27,270 nucleotides of DNA from SHLQ01 sp051011575 (GCA_051011575.1 JBPCTR010000136.1:1-27270), one strand, 5' to 3'; positions 15,477 through 23,777 are shown, numbered from the stretch's first letter. A program made the numbers and translations. The notes: generated by a model not told the origin, from the letters alone.

Positions 15477-17933
15477 TCAGTGGCTTCGGCCACGCCGGCC
15501 GCGGGGGTGGCCACGGTTTCTGGCCGTGTCTTCACGATGCGCCCTGATCGGGTCGCCCGGAAGGGCCTTCGAACCCGGCGGACCCGCCCGCGCACGTACT
15601 CGTTCGACGACGTCGAGCGTGAGGTCGAGTCCCGCGATCGTTGCGGTCAGAATCACGACGATGAGCGTCGTGAGACGCGGTCCGGGCAACGACAGTTCGT
15701 AGAAATCGGATAGAGGCGAGGGCATCACGGCGATGACCAGACCCATCACCATGGCGCCGAGCAGCGCCAGCTCGAGACCGGATGCGGGCCGTATCAGGCG
15801 ATAGAGCACCCATAGCCCCGCGATCGTCAGGGCGATCGTCGCCGACGTTCGCGCCTGCTCGAGTGACGCATCCGCTGCGGGTGACCGCACGATCCAATAG
15901 GTAGCGAACGTTGCCACGGCGGCGAAAAACCCGCTCGGTACGGCGAAGTGCATGACCCGGCGGAGATACCCCGGCCGACACGGCTCATCGGATCGGCGGA
16001 AACTCAGCGCGAACGCGGGCACGCCGATCGTGAAGGTCGCCACGAGGCTCAGGTGGCGGGGCAGGAATGGGAACGCGACACCCGCGACGGCAACGGTGAG
16101 GGCGAGGAGCGCGGCATACACGGTCTTGGTCACGAACAGCGCCGACACCCGTTCCATGTTCGCGATCACTCGTCGTCCCTCGGCGACAACACTCGGCAGG
16201 TGTTCGAACCGACCGTCGAGGAGGACGAGTTGCGCCGTGGCCTTGGTGGCCGATGTCGCCGTGTCCATGGCGATACCGATGTCGGCCGCCTTCAACGATG
16301 GAATGTCGTTCACACCGTCACCGGTCATCGCTACGACATGGCCTCGATCCTGCAGCATCTTCACGAGATCGCGCTTCTGCTCGGGAACGACGCGCCCGTA
16401 AACCACGGTGTCCGTTGGGATCGACTCCACAGATTCGACGGTCCGCATGTCGACCCAGTGATCGGCGCCGGGAATTCCCACTTCAGCAGCCACCGCTGCC
16501 GCGGTTATCGGATTGTCGCCGGAGATCACGGCCAGTTCGACGTGTTGGCGTCGGAAGTACTCCATCGTTGCGGCGGCATCGGGTCGAACCTCCTCCTTCA
16601 GCGCCACGAGCCCCACGGCTCGGAGGTTGTCCGGCAATTCCTCCTTCTCGGCGAGGCGAGGGGAGCGAGCGACCAGAAGAACCCGGCGAGCGCCCGCGGC
16701 CAGCCGATCGAGCTGTTCGACGAGCGCTGCGCGGGTCTCGGAAGTGTCGACCGCCTCGAGCAGAATCTCGGGTGCACCGAGATACCACGCTCCCCAGTTC
16801 TTCAGCTCGACTGCGCTCCACTTGCGGACCGAGGAGAACGGCACGCTGGCAGTGATGGTGGCATTGCGGCCGGCGGTCGGGATCGCATCCCGAATGGCCT
16901 CTGCGGTGGAATTGCGCGCCGCATCGATCGTGGTGAGTGCAGCGAGGCCCTCGATGAGGGTCTCGCGTTCGTCTCCAAAGGGCAGAATCTCGTCGACCGC
17001 GAGACGCCCGGTTGTGAGTGTGCCCGTCTTGTCGACACACAGCACATCGATCCGCGCAAGTCCTTCCACGGCTGGCAGTTCCTGGACCACCACCTGTTGA
17101 CGTGCGAGTCGGATCACCGCCACAGCCAATGCCATGCTGACCAACAGGACGAGTCCCTGTGGAACGAGCGCAACAACGCCGGCTACCGCCCACACGATTC
17201 CCTCGCTGAACGACGAGCTGGTGCGCAGCTGGCTCACGAGCAGAAGCGCTGAGAGCGGTGGAAGTATCCAACCGATGGTACGGAGGATGCGATCGACACC
17301 CATGCGAAGCTCCGATTGGGTGAGGGCAAAGGTGCGCGCTTCGGCCGTGAGTCGTTGCGCCCAGCTCTGCTCGCCAACGCGGCGGGCTTCGGCCATCGCT
17401 GAGCCGGTGACGACGAAACTTCCGCTGAGCACCTCGTCTCCCGCTGCCTTCACGACCGGGATCGATTCTCCCGTTAACGCAGACTCATCCACCTCGAGTC
17501 CACCGCTTCGGAGGACCTCGGCGTCCACGGGAATCTGGTCGCCGGTTCGCACCTCGATCAGATCTCCCAGCACCAGCTCGTCGGGGGCAACCGTTCGGGC
17601 GAGGCCTTCGCGCACGACCGTGATCTCGGGCACGAGAAGTACGCGTACTCGCTCGAGGCTGCGTTTCGCTCTCAACTCCTGCACGATGCCGATCGTCGAG
17701 TTCGCGACCATCACCAGCCCGAAGACTGCGTCGATGGGCTCACCGAACACAAAGATCACCACGACCAGCGATGTGACGATCGCATTGAAGCGGGTGAACA
17801 CGTTGGCCCGCAGGATGCTCCAGAGGGAGCGGGACCCGTGCTCGTCGACCACGTTGCCCTGGCCCGCCGCTCGCCTTCGCTCCACCTCGGCGTCGGTAAG
17901 GCCGACCATTGTCGTGGCCGGGGCCTCGATCAT
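15477..17933 (-). CDS. CtpE-like cation-transporting P-type ATPase
   Basis: An 818-residue P-type ATPase in the cytoplasmic membrane. Motifs: TGES at residues 154-157 (actuator), PQG at 258-260 in the fourth helix where most P2 pumps have PEG, the phosphorylation motif DKTGTLTTG with Asp301, and MTGDGVNDIPSLKAADIG in the hinge. About six helices follow at the C-terminus. There is no N-terminal heavy-metal domain. The stretch VVQELPAVEGLARIDVLC just before the phosphorylation motif, and the length, match the CtpE (Rv0908) group linked to calcium uptake better than CtpF (about 900 residues). The frame is open to 18170, but the ATG at 17933 overlaps the upstream stress-protein stop (ATGA) and is preferred. 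Ion specificity is inferred. Confidence 0.88.
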   Translation of the reverse strand: MIEAPATTMVGLTDAEVERRRAAGQGNVVDEHGSRSLWSILRANVFTRFNAIVTSLVVVIFVFGEPIDAVFGLVMVANSTIGIVQELRAKRSLERVRVLLVPEITVVREGLARTVAPDELVLGDLIEVRTGDQIPVDAEVLRSGGLEVDESALTGESIPVVKAAGDEVLSGSFVVTGSAMAEARRVGEQSWAQRLTAEARTFALTQSELRMGVDRILRTIGWILPPLSALLLVSQLRTSSSFSEGIVWAVAGVVALVPQGLVLLVSMALAVAVIRLARQQVVVQELPAVEGLARIDVLCVDKTGTLTTGRLAVDEILPFGDERETLIEGLAALTTIDAARNSTAEAIRDAIPTAGRNATITASVPFSSVRKWSAVELKNWGAWYLGAPEILLEAVDTSETRAALVEQLDRLAAGARRVLLVARSPRLAEKEELPDNLRAVGLVALKEEVRPDAAATMEYFRRQHVELAVISGDNPITAAAVAAEVGIPGADHWVDMRTVESVESIPTDTVVYGRVVPEQKRDLVKMLQDRGHVVAMTGDGVNDIPSLKAADIGIAMDTATSATKATAQLVLLDGRFEHLPSVVAEGRRVIANMERVSALFVTKTVYAALLALTVAVAGVAFPFLPRHLSLVATFTIGVPAFALSFRRSDEPCRPGYLRRVMHFAVPSGFFAAVATFATYWIVRSPAADASLEQARTSATIALTIAGLWVLYRLIRPASGLELALLGAMVMGLVIAVMPSPLSDFYELSLPGPRLTTLIVVILTATIAGLDLTLDVVERVRARAGPPGSKALPGDPIRAHREDTARNRGHPRGRRGRSH

Positions 17934-18802
17934 GGAACGATCGCGGTCGGTGCTGCGGTTCTTGTGGCGATCTGTCGGGTCAGCGAGCCGATCAGATTGT
18001 GTGTTAGCGGTTCGGTCCGTCCCCGGCCGATGACGATGAGATCCGCTCCCACCCCGTGTGCGGCCACGTTCGGCGACACCCGCCCCCGGGCGACCTCCAT
18101 GCGGATCACGAGCTCGGGATGGGCTTCCTTGAGACGATCGGTGAGGTCCTCGAGTCCGGACTTCGCCCAATCGGTGGGCGTATCACCGCCGAAGTAGCTG
18201 GCCAGGACGGTCTCCGGTGGGTCGAACGGGAACACCGGTCGGAACCGCACGACGTGAAGGAGAACGAGCGGGAGGCTGCGCGCGGAGGCGTAGTCGGCTG
18301 CCCAGAAGGCGGCGCGCTCGCTCGTCTCGCCATGGCCGACACAGGCGAGCACGAAGGGGTGCGCGGGCTCGGGCGCACCCGGGTGATGAACGACAACCAC
18401 CGGGACCCTGCTGCGACGGATCAGCCGGCGGGTTATCGAGCCCAGAAGGTGAGCGCTTGCACCATCGCCATGTGATCCAACGATCACGGCATCTGCATTC
18501 ACGGCATCGATGGTCGTGACCAGCGCATCGACCGGGTGATCGTCGATGAACGCGATCGAACTGTCGACGCCCGCGTGTCGAACGGCGTCGGTCCACGTGG
18601 AGTGCAGGTCCTTCTCAGCCGTCGTTCGGGCCGCACCCCAGTCCTGGCGGACCGCAGCGCGAGCGAGTTGCTCGAGTGTCGCGAAGCCATGGACAACGTG
18701 AAGCCTTGCGGTCGGGGGAGCGTGTCCGATCGTCCACCGGAGCGCAGACGCAGACGCCGGAGATCCGTCGACTCCAATCACGACGTTGGTGAGTGGGTTC
18801 AT
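17930..18802 (-). CDS. Tandem universal stress protein (two Usp domains)
   Basis: A 290-residue cytoplasmic protein with two UspA domains (about 1-143 and 150-290), the architecture of mycobacterial Rv2005c/Rv1996-type proteins, several of which belong to the DosR dormancy regulon. Each half keeps an ATP-binding loop: GSHGDGASAHLLGSITRRL in the first and GRGRTEPLTHNLIGS in the second, both of G-x2-G-x9-G-S/T kind; the first also starts with the VIGVDGS strand. The gene overlaps the P-type ATPase start by four bases, so the two are translationally coupled. No Shine-Dalgarno precedes the ATG at 18802, which suggests a leaderless or near-leaderless mRNA. A DosR-like palindrome is centred about 43 bases upstream, in the region shared with the divergent oxygenase gene. 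Confidence 0.92.
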   Translation of the reverse strand: MNPLTNVVIGVDGSPASASALRWTIGHAPPTARLHVVHGFATLEQLARAAVRQDWGAARTTAEKDLHSTWTDAVRHAGVDSSIAFIDDHPVDALVTTIDAVNADAVIVGSHGDGASAHLLGSITRRLIRRSRVPVVVVHHPGAPEPAHPFVLACVGHGETSERAAFWAADYASARSLPLVLLHVVRFRPVFPFDPPETVLASYFGGDTPTDWAKSGLEDLTDRLKEAHPELVIRMEVARGRVSPNVAAHGVGADLIVIGRGRTEPLTHNLIGSLTRQIATRTAAPTAIVP

Positions 18803-18837
18803 GCATCAAGCGTCCGTCGACCACAATCGGCGAGCTA

Positions 18838-18851
18838 GGGGCCAAGGTCCC
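18838..18851. promoter_or_regulatory. DosR-like palindrome between stress-protein and oxygenase genes
   Basis: GGGGCCAAGGTCCC satisfies GGGNC-N4-GNCCC with an AA centre; eleven of 14 bases match the DosR core. It lies 36 bases before the stress-protein start and 41 bases before the oxygenase GTG, so it could serve either divergent gene. Confidence 0.45.
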
Positions 18852-18891
18852 CGCCCGACGAGCGCGCTGGTCGGCTGGTTACTCTGACACG

Positions 18892-19851
18892 GTGTCGACA
18901 TCGATCCCGCTCCTCGACGCAGCTGCTCCCGATTTCGCCGAGTCGATGATCGAGGCTTGCGCAGATATCGGTTTCTTCTCCGTCGTCGGCCACGGGATCG
19001 AGCCCAACCTCTTTTCGGAGATCCGGGACGCGCTCGCGCGCCTCTTCGACATCGACGACCGCAGCAAACACGAGGGTGCAATCACCCGCGACAACTACCG
19101 AGGCTTCATCCCACTCGGCTTCTTCACGCCCAATCGGCGGGAGGTGAACGGCGCCGAACCCGACCAGTACGAGGGTTACAAACTCCACTGGGAGTGCCCG
19201 CCCGAGCGGGTCGACGCCCTCGACTGCGACCTGTACGGACCAAATCGCTGGCCCGAGCATGTTCCGGAGCTCCGCTCGCGTGTCCTCGACTATTGGGCGG
19301 CGTGTGAGGCCTTCGCTGCGCGTCTGCTCGATGTGGTCGCGCCCGAACTCGGGGTGGCGGCGGCCGAACTTCGTTCGTGGCACGAGGATCCGCTATCGAA
19401 CATGACACTTCTGCACTATCCGGCGAGCCAGCCCACATCGGATGCGATGGGGATCCATCCGCACAAGGACACCAATGTTTTCACGCTCTTGCATCCCGGG
19501 CCGGTGCGCGGACTCGAGGTTCGTGCCGACGACGGTACGTGGATCCAGCCAGAGCTGCCCGCGGACGCGCTGCTGGTGAACACCGGCGAGATGCTCGAGT
19601 TGTGGTCGGGTGGGCGTTTCGTGGCCACCCCGCACCGGGTGGTGAACCGAACCGGTCATGAGCGGTATTCGTTTCCCTGGTTCCTGGTGCCGAACCACTC
19701 GGTGACCGTCAAGCCTCTTGTGCCGATCGTCGACGGGTTCCGCAGCCACGAGATGCCCGTTGGGCTCCTGTCGGAGGAGGTGTGGCGTACCAACTGGCGC
19801 GACGCTGCACCCACCGCCGCCGACTTCGACCTCGGTTCGCTTGATCGTTGA
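18892..19851 (+). CDS. 2-oxoglutarate/Fe(II)-dependent dioxygenase, isopenicillin N synthase-like family
   Basis: A 319-residue double-stranded beta-helix oxygenase. The DIOX_N segment opens with IPLLDAAA and IGFFSVVGHGI (about residues 5-40). The iron triad is HKD (His191, Asp193) and His248 in ATPHRVV; Arg258-x-Ser260 in RYSFPWF is the 2-oxoglutarate carboxylate clamp. Relatives in bacteria hydroxylate amino acids, nucleobases or small metabolites or make ethylene; the substrate here is unknown. The frame is open from 18793 in the ATG-start sense, but that would run into the stress-protein start region. GTG at 18892 begins just before the conserved N-terminus and is chosen. It is divergent from the universal stress/ATPase operon, with 89 bases between. 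Confidence 0.87.
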   Translation: MSTSIPLLDAAAPDFAESMIEACADIGFFSVVGHGIEPNLFSEIRDALARLFDIDDRSKHEGAITRDNYRGFIPLGFFTPNRREVNGAEPDQYEGYKLHWECPPERVDALDCDLYGPNRWPEHVPELRSRVLDYWAACEAFAARLLDVVAPELGVAAAELRSWHEDPLSNMTLLHYPASQPTSDAMGIHPHKDTNVFTLLHPGPVRGLEVRADDGTWIQPELPADALLVNTGEMLELWSGGRFVATPHRVVNRTGHERYSFPWFLVPNHSVTVKPLVPIVDGFRSHEMPVGLLSEEVWRTNWRDAAPTAADFDLGSLDR

Positions 19852-19879
19852 ACTGCTCGAAAAGTGTAAAGAATGGCAT

Positions 19880-19947
19880 GAATATTGATCCGTAGCGTCG
19901 ATTATCCAGTTCATTTATCTCCTGCACAGCAAAAACGATCAATATTC
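19880..19947. promoter_or_regulatory. 11-bp inverted repeat upstream of the aceA leader ORF
   Basis: GAATATTGATC (19880-19890) and GATCAATATTC (19937-19947) are perfect inverted copies, 46 bases apart, in an AT-rich stretch. Further TGATCA palindromes follow at 19948-19953 and 19956-19961. The layout suggests paired operator sites for a regulator of the glyoxylate shunt. The arms are too far apart for a simple terminator and no T run follows. Confidence 0.45.
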
Positions 19948-20035
19948 TGATCAGATGATCATGGTCGAGCGCCGAGCCGTCCCCAATAGTTGTTCCACGG
20001 CCCGATCGGCGGGTCCCGAGGACAGGAGCAATGTG

Positions 20036-20203
20036 ATGACACCTCCGGCACTGAAGACGAATCTGATGGCAGCGACCATGGGCCCGAGCACCGACGTTGC
20101 CGCGGCCCTCGACGTGGACATGGTGTCGGAGTTGTCGTTCGACGATCTCCGCGAGCTCCCAATGCACATGCAGCTCGGTCTCGACCTCTCCGCCCTCGAC
20201 TGA
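20036..20203 (+). CDS. Small 55-residue ORF preceding aceA
   Basis: A 55-codon reading frame from an ATG at 20036 with AGGAG 7 bases upstream, ending 17 bases before the isocitrate lyase start. The protein has an alanine/threonine-rich first half and an acidic, leucine-rich second half (VDMVSELSFDDLRELPMHMQ, then LGLDLSALD). There is no signal peptide, cysteine or recognised motif. The frame opens upstream to an ATG at 19955, but that version lacks a ribosome site. It may be a real small protein co-transcribed with aceA, or a leader ORF that tunes translation of the enzyme. I do not recognise a family. Confidence 0.5.
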   Translation: MTPPALKTNLMAATMGPSTDVAAALDVDMVSELSFDDLRELPMHMQLGLDLSALD

Positions 20204-20220
20204 ACAAGGACGTACCCCTC

Positions 20221-21813
20221 GTGAGCACCTACATGTCCGACATCGAATCATTCACCGCTCTCCGCAGAGCAAACGGCAGCGCATGGAACGCGATCAGTCC
20301 CGAGTCGGTGACCCGCATGAAACTCCAGAACCGGTTCCTGACCGGTCTCGAGATCGCCCGCTACACCGCCGGCATCATGCGCCGCGACATGGCCGACTAC
20401 GACGCCGATGTGACCCGTTATACCCAGAGCCTCGGCTGCTGGCATGGCTTCATCGGCCAACAGAAAATGATCTCGGTCAAGAAACACCAGGGCACCACCG
20501 ACAAGCGCTACCTCTACCTGTCGGGCTGGATGGTGGCGGCGCTGCGTTCCGAGTTCGGGCCGCTTCCCGATCAGTCGATGCACGAGAAGACCAGCGTCCC
20601 TGCCCTTATCGAGGAGCTGTACACGTTCCTCAAGCAGGCTGATGCCCGCGAGCTCAACCACATGTTCCGTGACCTCGATGAGGCCCGGGCTCGAGGCGAC
20701 GTGAACGCCGAAGCCGCCGCCATCGAAGCGATCGACACCTTCGAGACACACATCGTGCCGATCATCGCCGACATCGATGCCGGCTTCGGCAACGAGGAGG
20801 CCACGTACCTTCTCGCCAAGAAGATGATCGAAGCAGGTGCGGCCTGCATCCAGATCGAAAATCAGGTGTCGGACGCCAAGCAGTGCGGCCACCAGGACGG
20901 CAAGGTCACCGTTCCCCACGAGGACTTCCTCGCCAAGATCAACGCCGTGCGTTACGCCTTCCTCGAGATGGGCGTTCCCGACGGTGTGATCGTGGCCCGC
21001 ACCGACAGCCTCGGCGCCGGCCTCACGCAGAAGCTGCCCGTGTCGACCGAGCCCGGCGACCTCGCCAGTCAGTACCTCGCCTACCTCGACGCCGAGGAGA
21101 TCGACCTCGCCGACGCCGCCGACGACGAGGTGCTCATCAAGCGCGACGGCAAACTCGCTCGCCCCACGCGCATGCCGAATGGCCTCTACGCCTTCAAGGC
21201 GAATACCGGCGAGGATCGAGTCGTGCTCGACTGCATCACCAGTCTCCAGAACGGCGCCGACCTGCTGTGGATCGAAACTGCCACACCGCACGTGGGGCAG
21301 ATCGCAGGGATGGTGAATCGGGTCAGGGAAGTCATTCCCGACGCCAAGCTCGTATACAACAATTCGCCATCCTTCAACTGGACGCTCAACTTCCGTCAGC
21401 AGGTGTTCGACGCATGGACCGCAGAGGGCAAGGACATGGGCGACTACGCGCGCGACGAACTCATGGCCGCCGCCTACGACGAAACGCCCCTCGCCGTCGA
21501 GGCCGACGCCCAGATCCAGTCGTTCCAGGCCGATGGCTCGGCCCACGCCGGGATCTTCCACCACCTGATCACCCTTCCGACGTACCACACGGCGGCGCTG
21601 TCAACCGACAACCTGGCCCGGGGCTACTTCGGCAAGGAGGGGATGCTCGCCTATGTGGCCGGCGTGCAACGACAGGAGATCCGACAGGGGATCGCCACGG
21701 TGAAGCATCAGGACATGGCCGGGTCGAGTATCGGAGATGACCACAAGGAGTACTTCTCCGGGGATCAGGCCCTCAAGGCCGAAGGCGCAGACAACACCAT
21801 GAATCAGTTCTGA
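20221..21813 (+). CDS. aceA: Isocitrate lyase, long (Pseudomonas-type) form
   Basis: Glyoxylate-shunt enzyme cleaving isocitrate to succinate and glyoxylate, needed for growth on acetyl-CoA from fatty acids. At 530 residues it is the long form seen in Pseudomonas (about 531), not the roughly 430-residue form of M. tuberculosis Icl1 and E. coli. The catalytic loop is KQCGH at residues 220-224 with Cys222, followed by QDGKVTVPHEDFLAK, as in the Pseudomonas enzyme. DIDAGFGNEEATY supplies magnesium ligands and SPSFNW the substrate loop. GTG at 20221 is preferred: AAGGA lies about 10 bases upstream; an ATG four codons later is the alternative. The frame runs open further upstream through the leader ORF in another phase. 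The location beside acyl-CoA genes fits its role. Confidence 0.95.
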   Translation: MSTYMSDIESFTALRRANGSAWNAISPESVTRMKLQNRFLTGLEIARYTAGIMRRDMADYDADVTRYTQSLGCWHGFIGQQKMISVKKHQGTTDKRYLYLSGWMVAALRSEFGPLPDQSMHEKTSVPALIEELYTFLKQADARELNHMFRDLDEARARGDVNAEAAAIEAIDTFETHIVPIIADIDAGFGNEEATYLLAKKMIEAGAACIQIENQVSDAKQCGHQDGKVTVPHEDFLAKINAVRYAFLEMGVPDGVIVARTDSLGAGLTQKLPVSTEPGDLASQYLAYLDAEEIDLADAADDEVLIKRDGKLARPTRMPNGLYAFKANTGEDRVVLDCITSLQNGADLLWIETATPHVGQIAGMVNRVREVIPDAKLVYNNSPSFNWTLNFRQQVFDAWTAEGKDMGDYARDELMAAAYDETPLAVEADAQIQSFQADGSAHAGIFHHLITLPTYHTAALSTDNLARGYFGKEGMLAYVAGVQRQEIRQGIATVKHQDMAGSSIGDDHKEYFSGDQALKAEGADNTMNQF

Positions 21814-21847
21814 CCGGCCCGGCTCCGGGTACCCACCAGCACTCGTC

Positions 21848-21892
21848 GGCCCGTGCGAACCATCAGTGGTTCGTGCGGGCCGGTGCCGTTTT
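21848..21892. terminator. Strong hairpin terminator between convergent aceA and SDR genes
   Basis: A 15-pair stem: GGCCCGTGCGAACCA (21848-21862) with TGGTTCGTGCGGGCC (21867-21881), two of the pairs G-U in RNA, closed by a TCAG tetraloop. TTTT follows at 21889-21892. It lies 35 bases after the aceA stop and directly beyond the SDR stop, so it can serve both. Confidence 0.8.
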
Positions 21893-22632
21893 CAGCTCCG
21901 GTCGACGGGGGTGAACGTGGAGCCACCGTAGGTCTGCTCGGTGGGGAAGATCTCGAGCAGACTCACGTTCACACGCTCCGGTGCGGTCGCGGCGTACACG
22001 ATGGCCTCAGCGATGTCGGAGGGATGCAGCTCCTCGCCCCCGTGACCCGTGTGGTCGGCTCGCTCGTTGGGGTCATCGACGGCAACGTCGTAGAACTCGG
22101 TGGTGACCCGACCCGGGCAGATCTCGGTGACCCGCACGCCCGTGCCGTGGAGTTCCAAGCGCAGATCGCGTGTGAACATGTGAATCGCCGACTTGGTGGC
22201 GCCGTAGAGGGTGCTGGCCACTGCGTTTAACCCGGCGACCGAACCGATGTTCACGATGTGGCCCCGTTTCCGCTGGATCATGCCCGGCAGCACGACCTGG
22301 GCCATGTGCAGAGCCGATGTGACGTTCGTGTTGATCGTTCGTTCGAGGTCGTCGACGCTCGCGTTCAGGAAGTCGCCCATTGCGCGGCCCAGGCCGGCGT
22401 TGTTCACGAGAAGGTCCACCGGGACTGACGCTCCGAGCTCAACCACCGCCTCCCGATCGTTCACGTCGAGCGTGTATGCCACACACCCCGTCTCGGCGGC
22501 AAGTGCGTCGAGGCGATCGGCGCGGCGGGCGGCTGCGTGCACCTCGAAGCCGGCTTCGCACAACGCTCGCACGGTGGCGGCGCCGATGCCGCTCGACGCT
22601 CCGGTGACCAGTGCCCGTCCTCGGTCATCCAT
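21892..22632 (-). CDS. Short-chain dehydrogenase/reductase (SDR)
   Basis: A 246-residue classical SDR. The cofactor motif TGASSGIG is at residues 10-17, with an AARR stretch after beta-2 that favours NADP(H). NNAG is at 77-80 and the catalytic set is Ser131, Tyr143 and Lys147 (YGATK). The CPGRVTTEF segment is typical of the YdfG/serine-dehydrogenase-like branch, which acts on 3-hydroxy acids or small alcohols. Start ATG at 22632 shares one base with the stop of the acyl-CoA dehydrogenase gene (TGATG), so the two are coupled. As the last gene of the acyl-CoA synthetase/dehydrogenase operon it may oxidise a hydroxyacyl intermediate, but the true substrate is not readable from sequence. Confidence 0.9.
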   Translation of the reverse strand: MDDRGRALVTGASSGIGAATVRALCEAGFEVHAAARRADRLDALAAETGCVAYTLDVNDREAVVELGASVPVDLLVNNAGLGRAMGDFLNASVDDLERTINTNVTSALHMAQVVLPGMIQRKRGHIVNIGSVAGLNAVASTLYGATKSAIHMFTRDLRLELHGTGVRVTEICPGRVTTEFYDVAVDDPNERADHTGHGGEELHPSDIAEAIVYAATAPERVNVSLLEIFPTEQTYGGSTFTPVDRS

Positions 22633-23777
22633 CAGCTCAGCACGTCCTTCGAGATGATCGTCTTCATGATTTCGCTCGTGCCGCCGTAGATCCGGCTCAC
22701 TCGGGCGTCGGTCCACGCCCGTGAGATGGGGTACTCGGTCATGAATCCGTAGCCGCCGAAGAGCTGGAGGCAACGGTCGGTGACGCGACCCTGGAGCTCG
22801 CTTCCCCACAGTTTCGCCTGGGCCGCCTTGGCCACGGTGAGCGTGTCCTCGTTCAGCTCGGTGATGCATTGCTCCATGAACGGGCGGGTCACCGCGCACT
22901 CCGTGGCGATGTCGGCGAGCTCGAACTTCGTGTTCTGGAAGCTCGAGAGCGGAGAACCGAACGCGGTGCGCTCCTTCACATAGGCGATCGTCCATTCGAG
23001 AGCGGCTTCCGCCGCCGCGAGGCCATAGAGGCCGATCGACAGACGTTCTTGTGCGAGGTTGAAGGTGAGGTACTCGAAGGCCCGGCCCTCGTCGCCCAAC
23101 AGGTTGGCGGCGGGAACTCGAGCGTCGGCAAAGAAGAGCTCGGCCGTGTCCTGCCCGTGCTGGCCGATCTTGTCAAGGTTGCGACCGCGTTCAAAGCCGG
23201 GCGTGTCACGCTCGATCACGAGCAGACTCATTCCGTTTCGGCCGCCCTCGATGTTGGTGCGGGCGACGGTGATCACGACATCGGAGTTGATGCCATTCGT
23301 GATGAACGTCTTCGACCCGTTCACGATGTATTCGTCGCCGTCGCGCACCGCCGTCGTCGCAATGCCCTGAAGGTCGGAGCCCGTGCCGGGCTCGGTCATC
23401 GCAATGGCGGTGACCAGCTCGCCCGACGCGATTCCTGGCAGCCAACGCTGCCGCTGCTCATCGGTGCAGTACTCGATGAAGTAGGGCGTCGCGATGTCGT
23501 TGTGGAGCGTGATTCCCAGGCCCGCACCACCCAGACCGGCCCGTGCGAGTTCTTCGATGATCACCGCGTTGAACCGGAAGTCGTCCACCCCGCCTCCGCC
23601 GTTCTCTTCGGCGATCGCCATGCCGAGAAATCCGTGTGCACCCGCCTTCGCGAACACGTCCCGATCCATGATTCCGGCGCGCTCCCAATCGTCGGCGTTG
23701 GGTTCCATCTCGTTCGCCACGAACGAGCGGAAGCTCGTGCGGAACATTTCGTGGGTGTCGTCGTAGATCGTGCTCAT
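22632..23777 (-). CDS. Acyl-CoA dehydrogenase
   Basis: A 381-residue FAD flavoenzyme for the first oxidation of acyl-CoA beta-oxidation. Signature segments are AMTEPGTGSDLQGI in the mid domain, VNGSKTFITNG, and the C-terminal FGGYGFMTEYPISRAWTDAR. Near the end, YGGTSEIM has glycine where medium-chain enzymes carry the catalytic glutamate (YEGT). The base is instead likely the glutamate in AQERLSIGLY of helix G, as in long-chain and isovaleryl-CoA enzymes. The frame is open to 24164, but the ATG at 23777 overlaps the stop of the upstream CoA-ligase gene (ATGA) and opens at the conserved N-terminus. Electrons should pass to ETF, which is not in the window. Substrate chain length is uncertain. 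Confidence 0.93.
   Translation of the reverse strand: MSTIYDDTHEMFRTSFRSFVANEMEPNADDWERAGIMDRDVFAKAGAHGFLGMAIAEENGGGGVDDFRFNAVIIEELARAGLGGAGLGITLHNDIATPYFIEYCTDEQRQRWLPGIASGELVTAIAMTEPGTGSDLQGIATTAVRDGDEYIVNGSKTFITNGINSDVVITVARTNIEGGRNGMSLLVIERDTPGFERGRNLDKIGQHGQDTAELFFADARVPAANLLGDEGRAFEYLTFNLAQERLSIGLYGLAAAEAALEWTIAYVKERTAFGSPLSSFQNTKFELADIATECAVTRPFMEQCITELNEDTLTVAKAAQAKLWGSELQGRVTDRCLQLFGGYGFMTEYPISRAWTDARVSRIYGGTSEIMKTIISKDVLS

Noticed and set aside
15477..17933. Assignment of the ATPase as CtpF, the DosR-regulon pump
   Set aside because: The length of about 820 residues and the VQELPAVEGLAR context of the phosphorylation site match CtpE better. The dormancy argument therefore does not rest on this gene.
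17934..18170. 79-residue N-terminal extension of the P-type ATPase
   Set aside because: It overlaps the Usp coding region and is arginine-rich low-complexity translation; the ATG at 17933 with ATGA overlap fits better.
20248..21588. 446-codon minus-strand frame opposite aceA
   Set aside because: Antisense shadow of isocitrate lyase; no recognisable domain.
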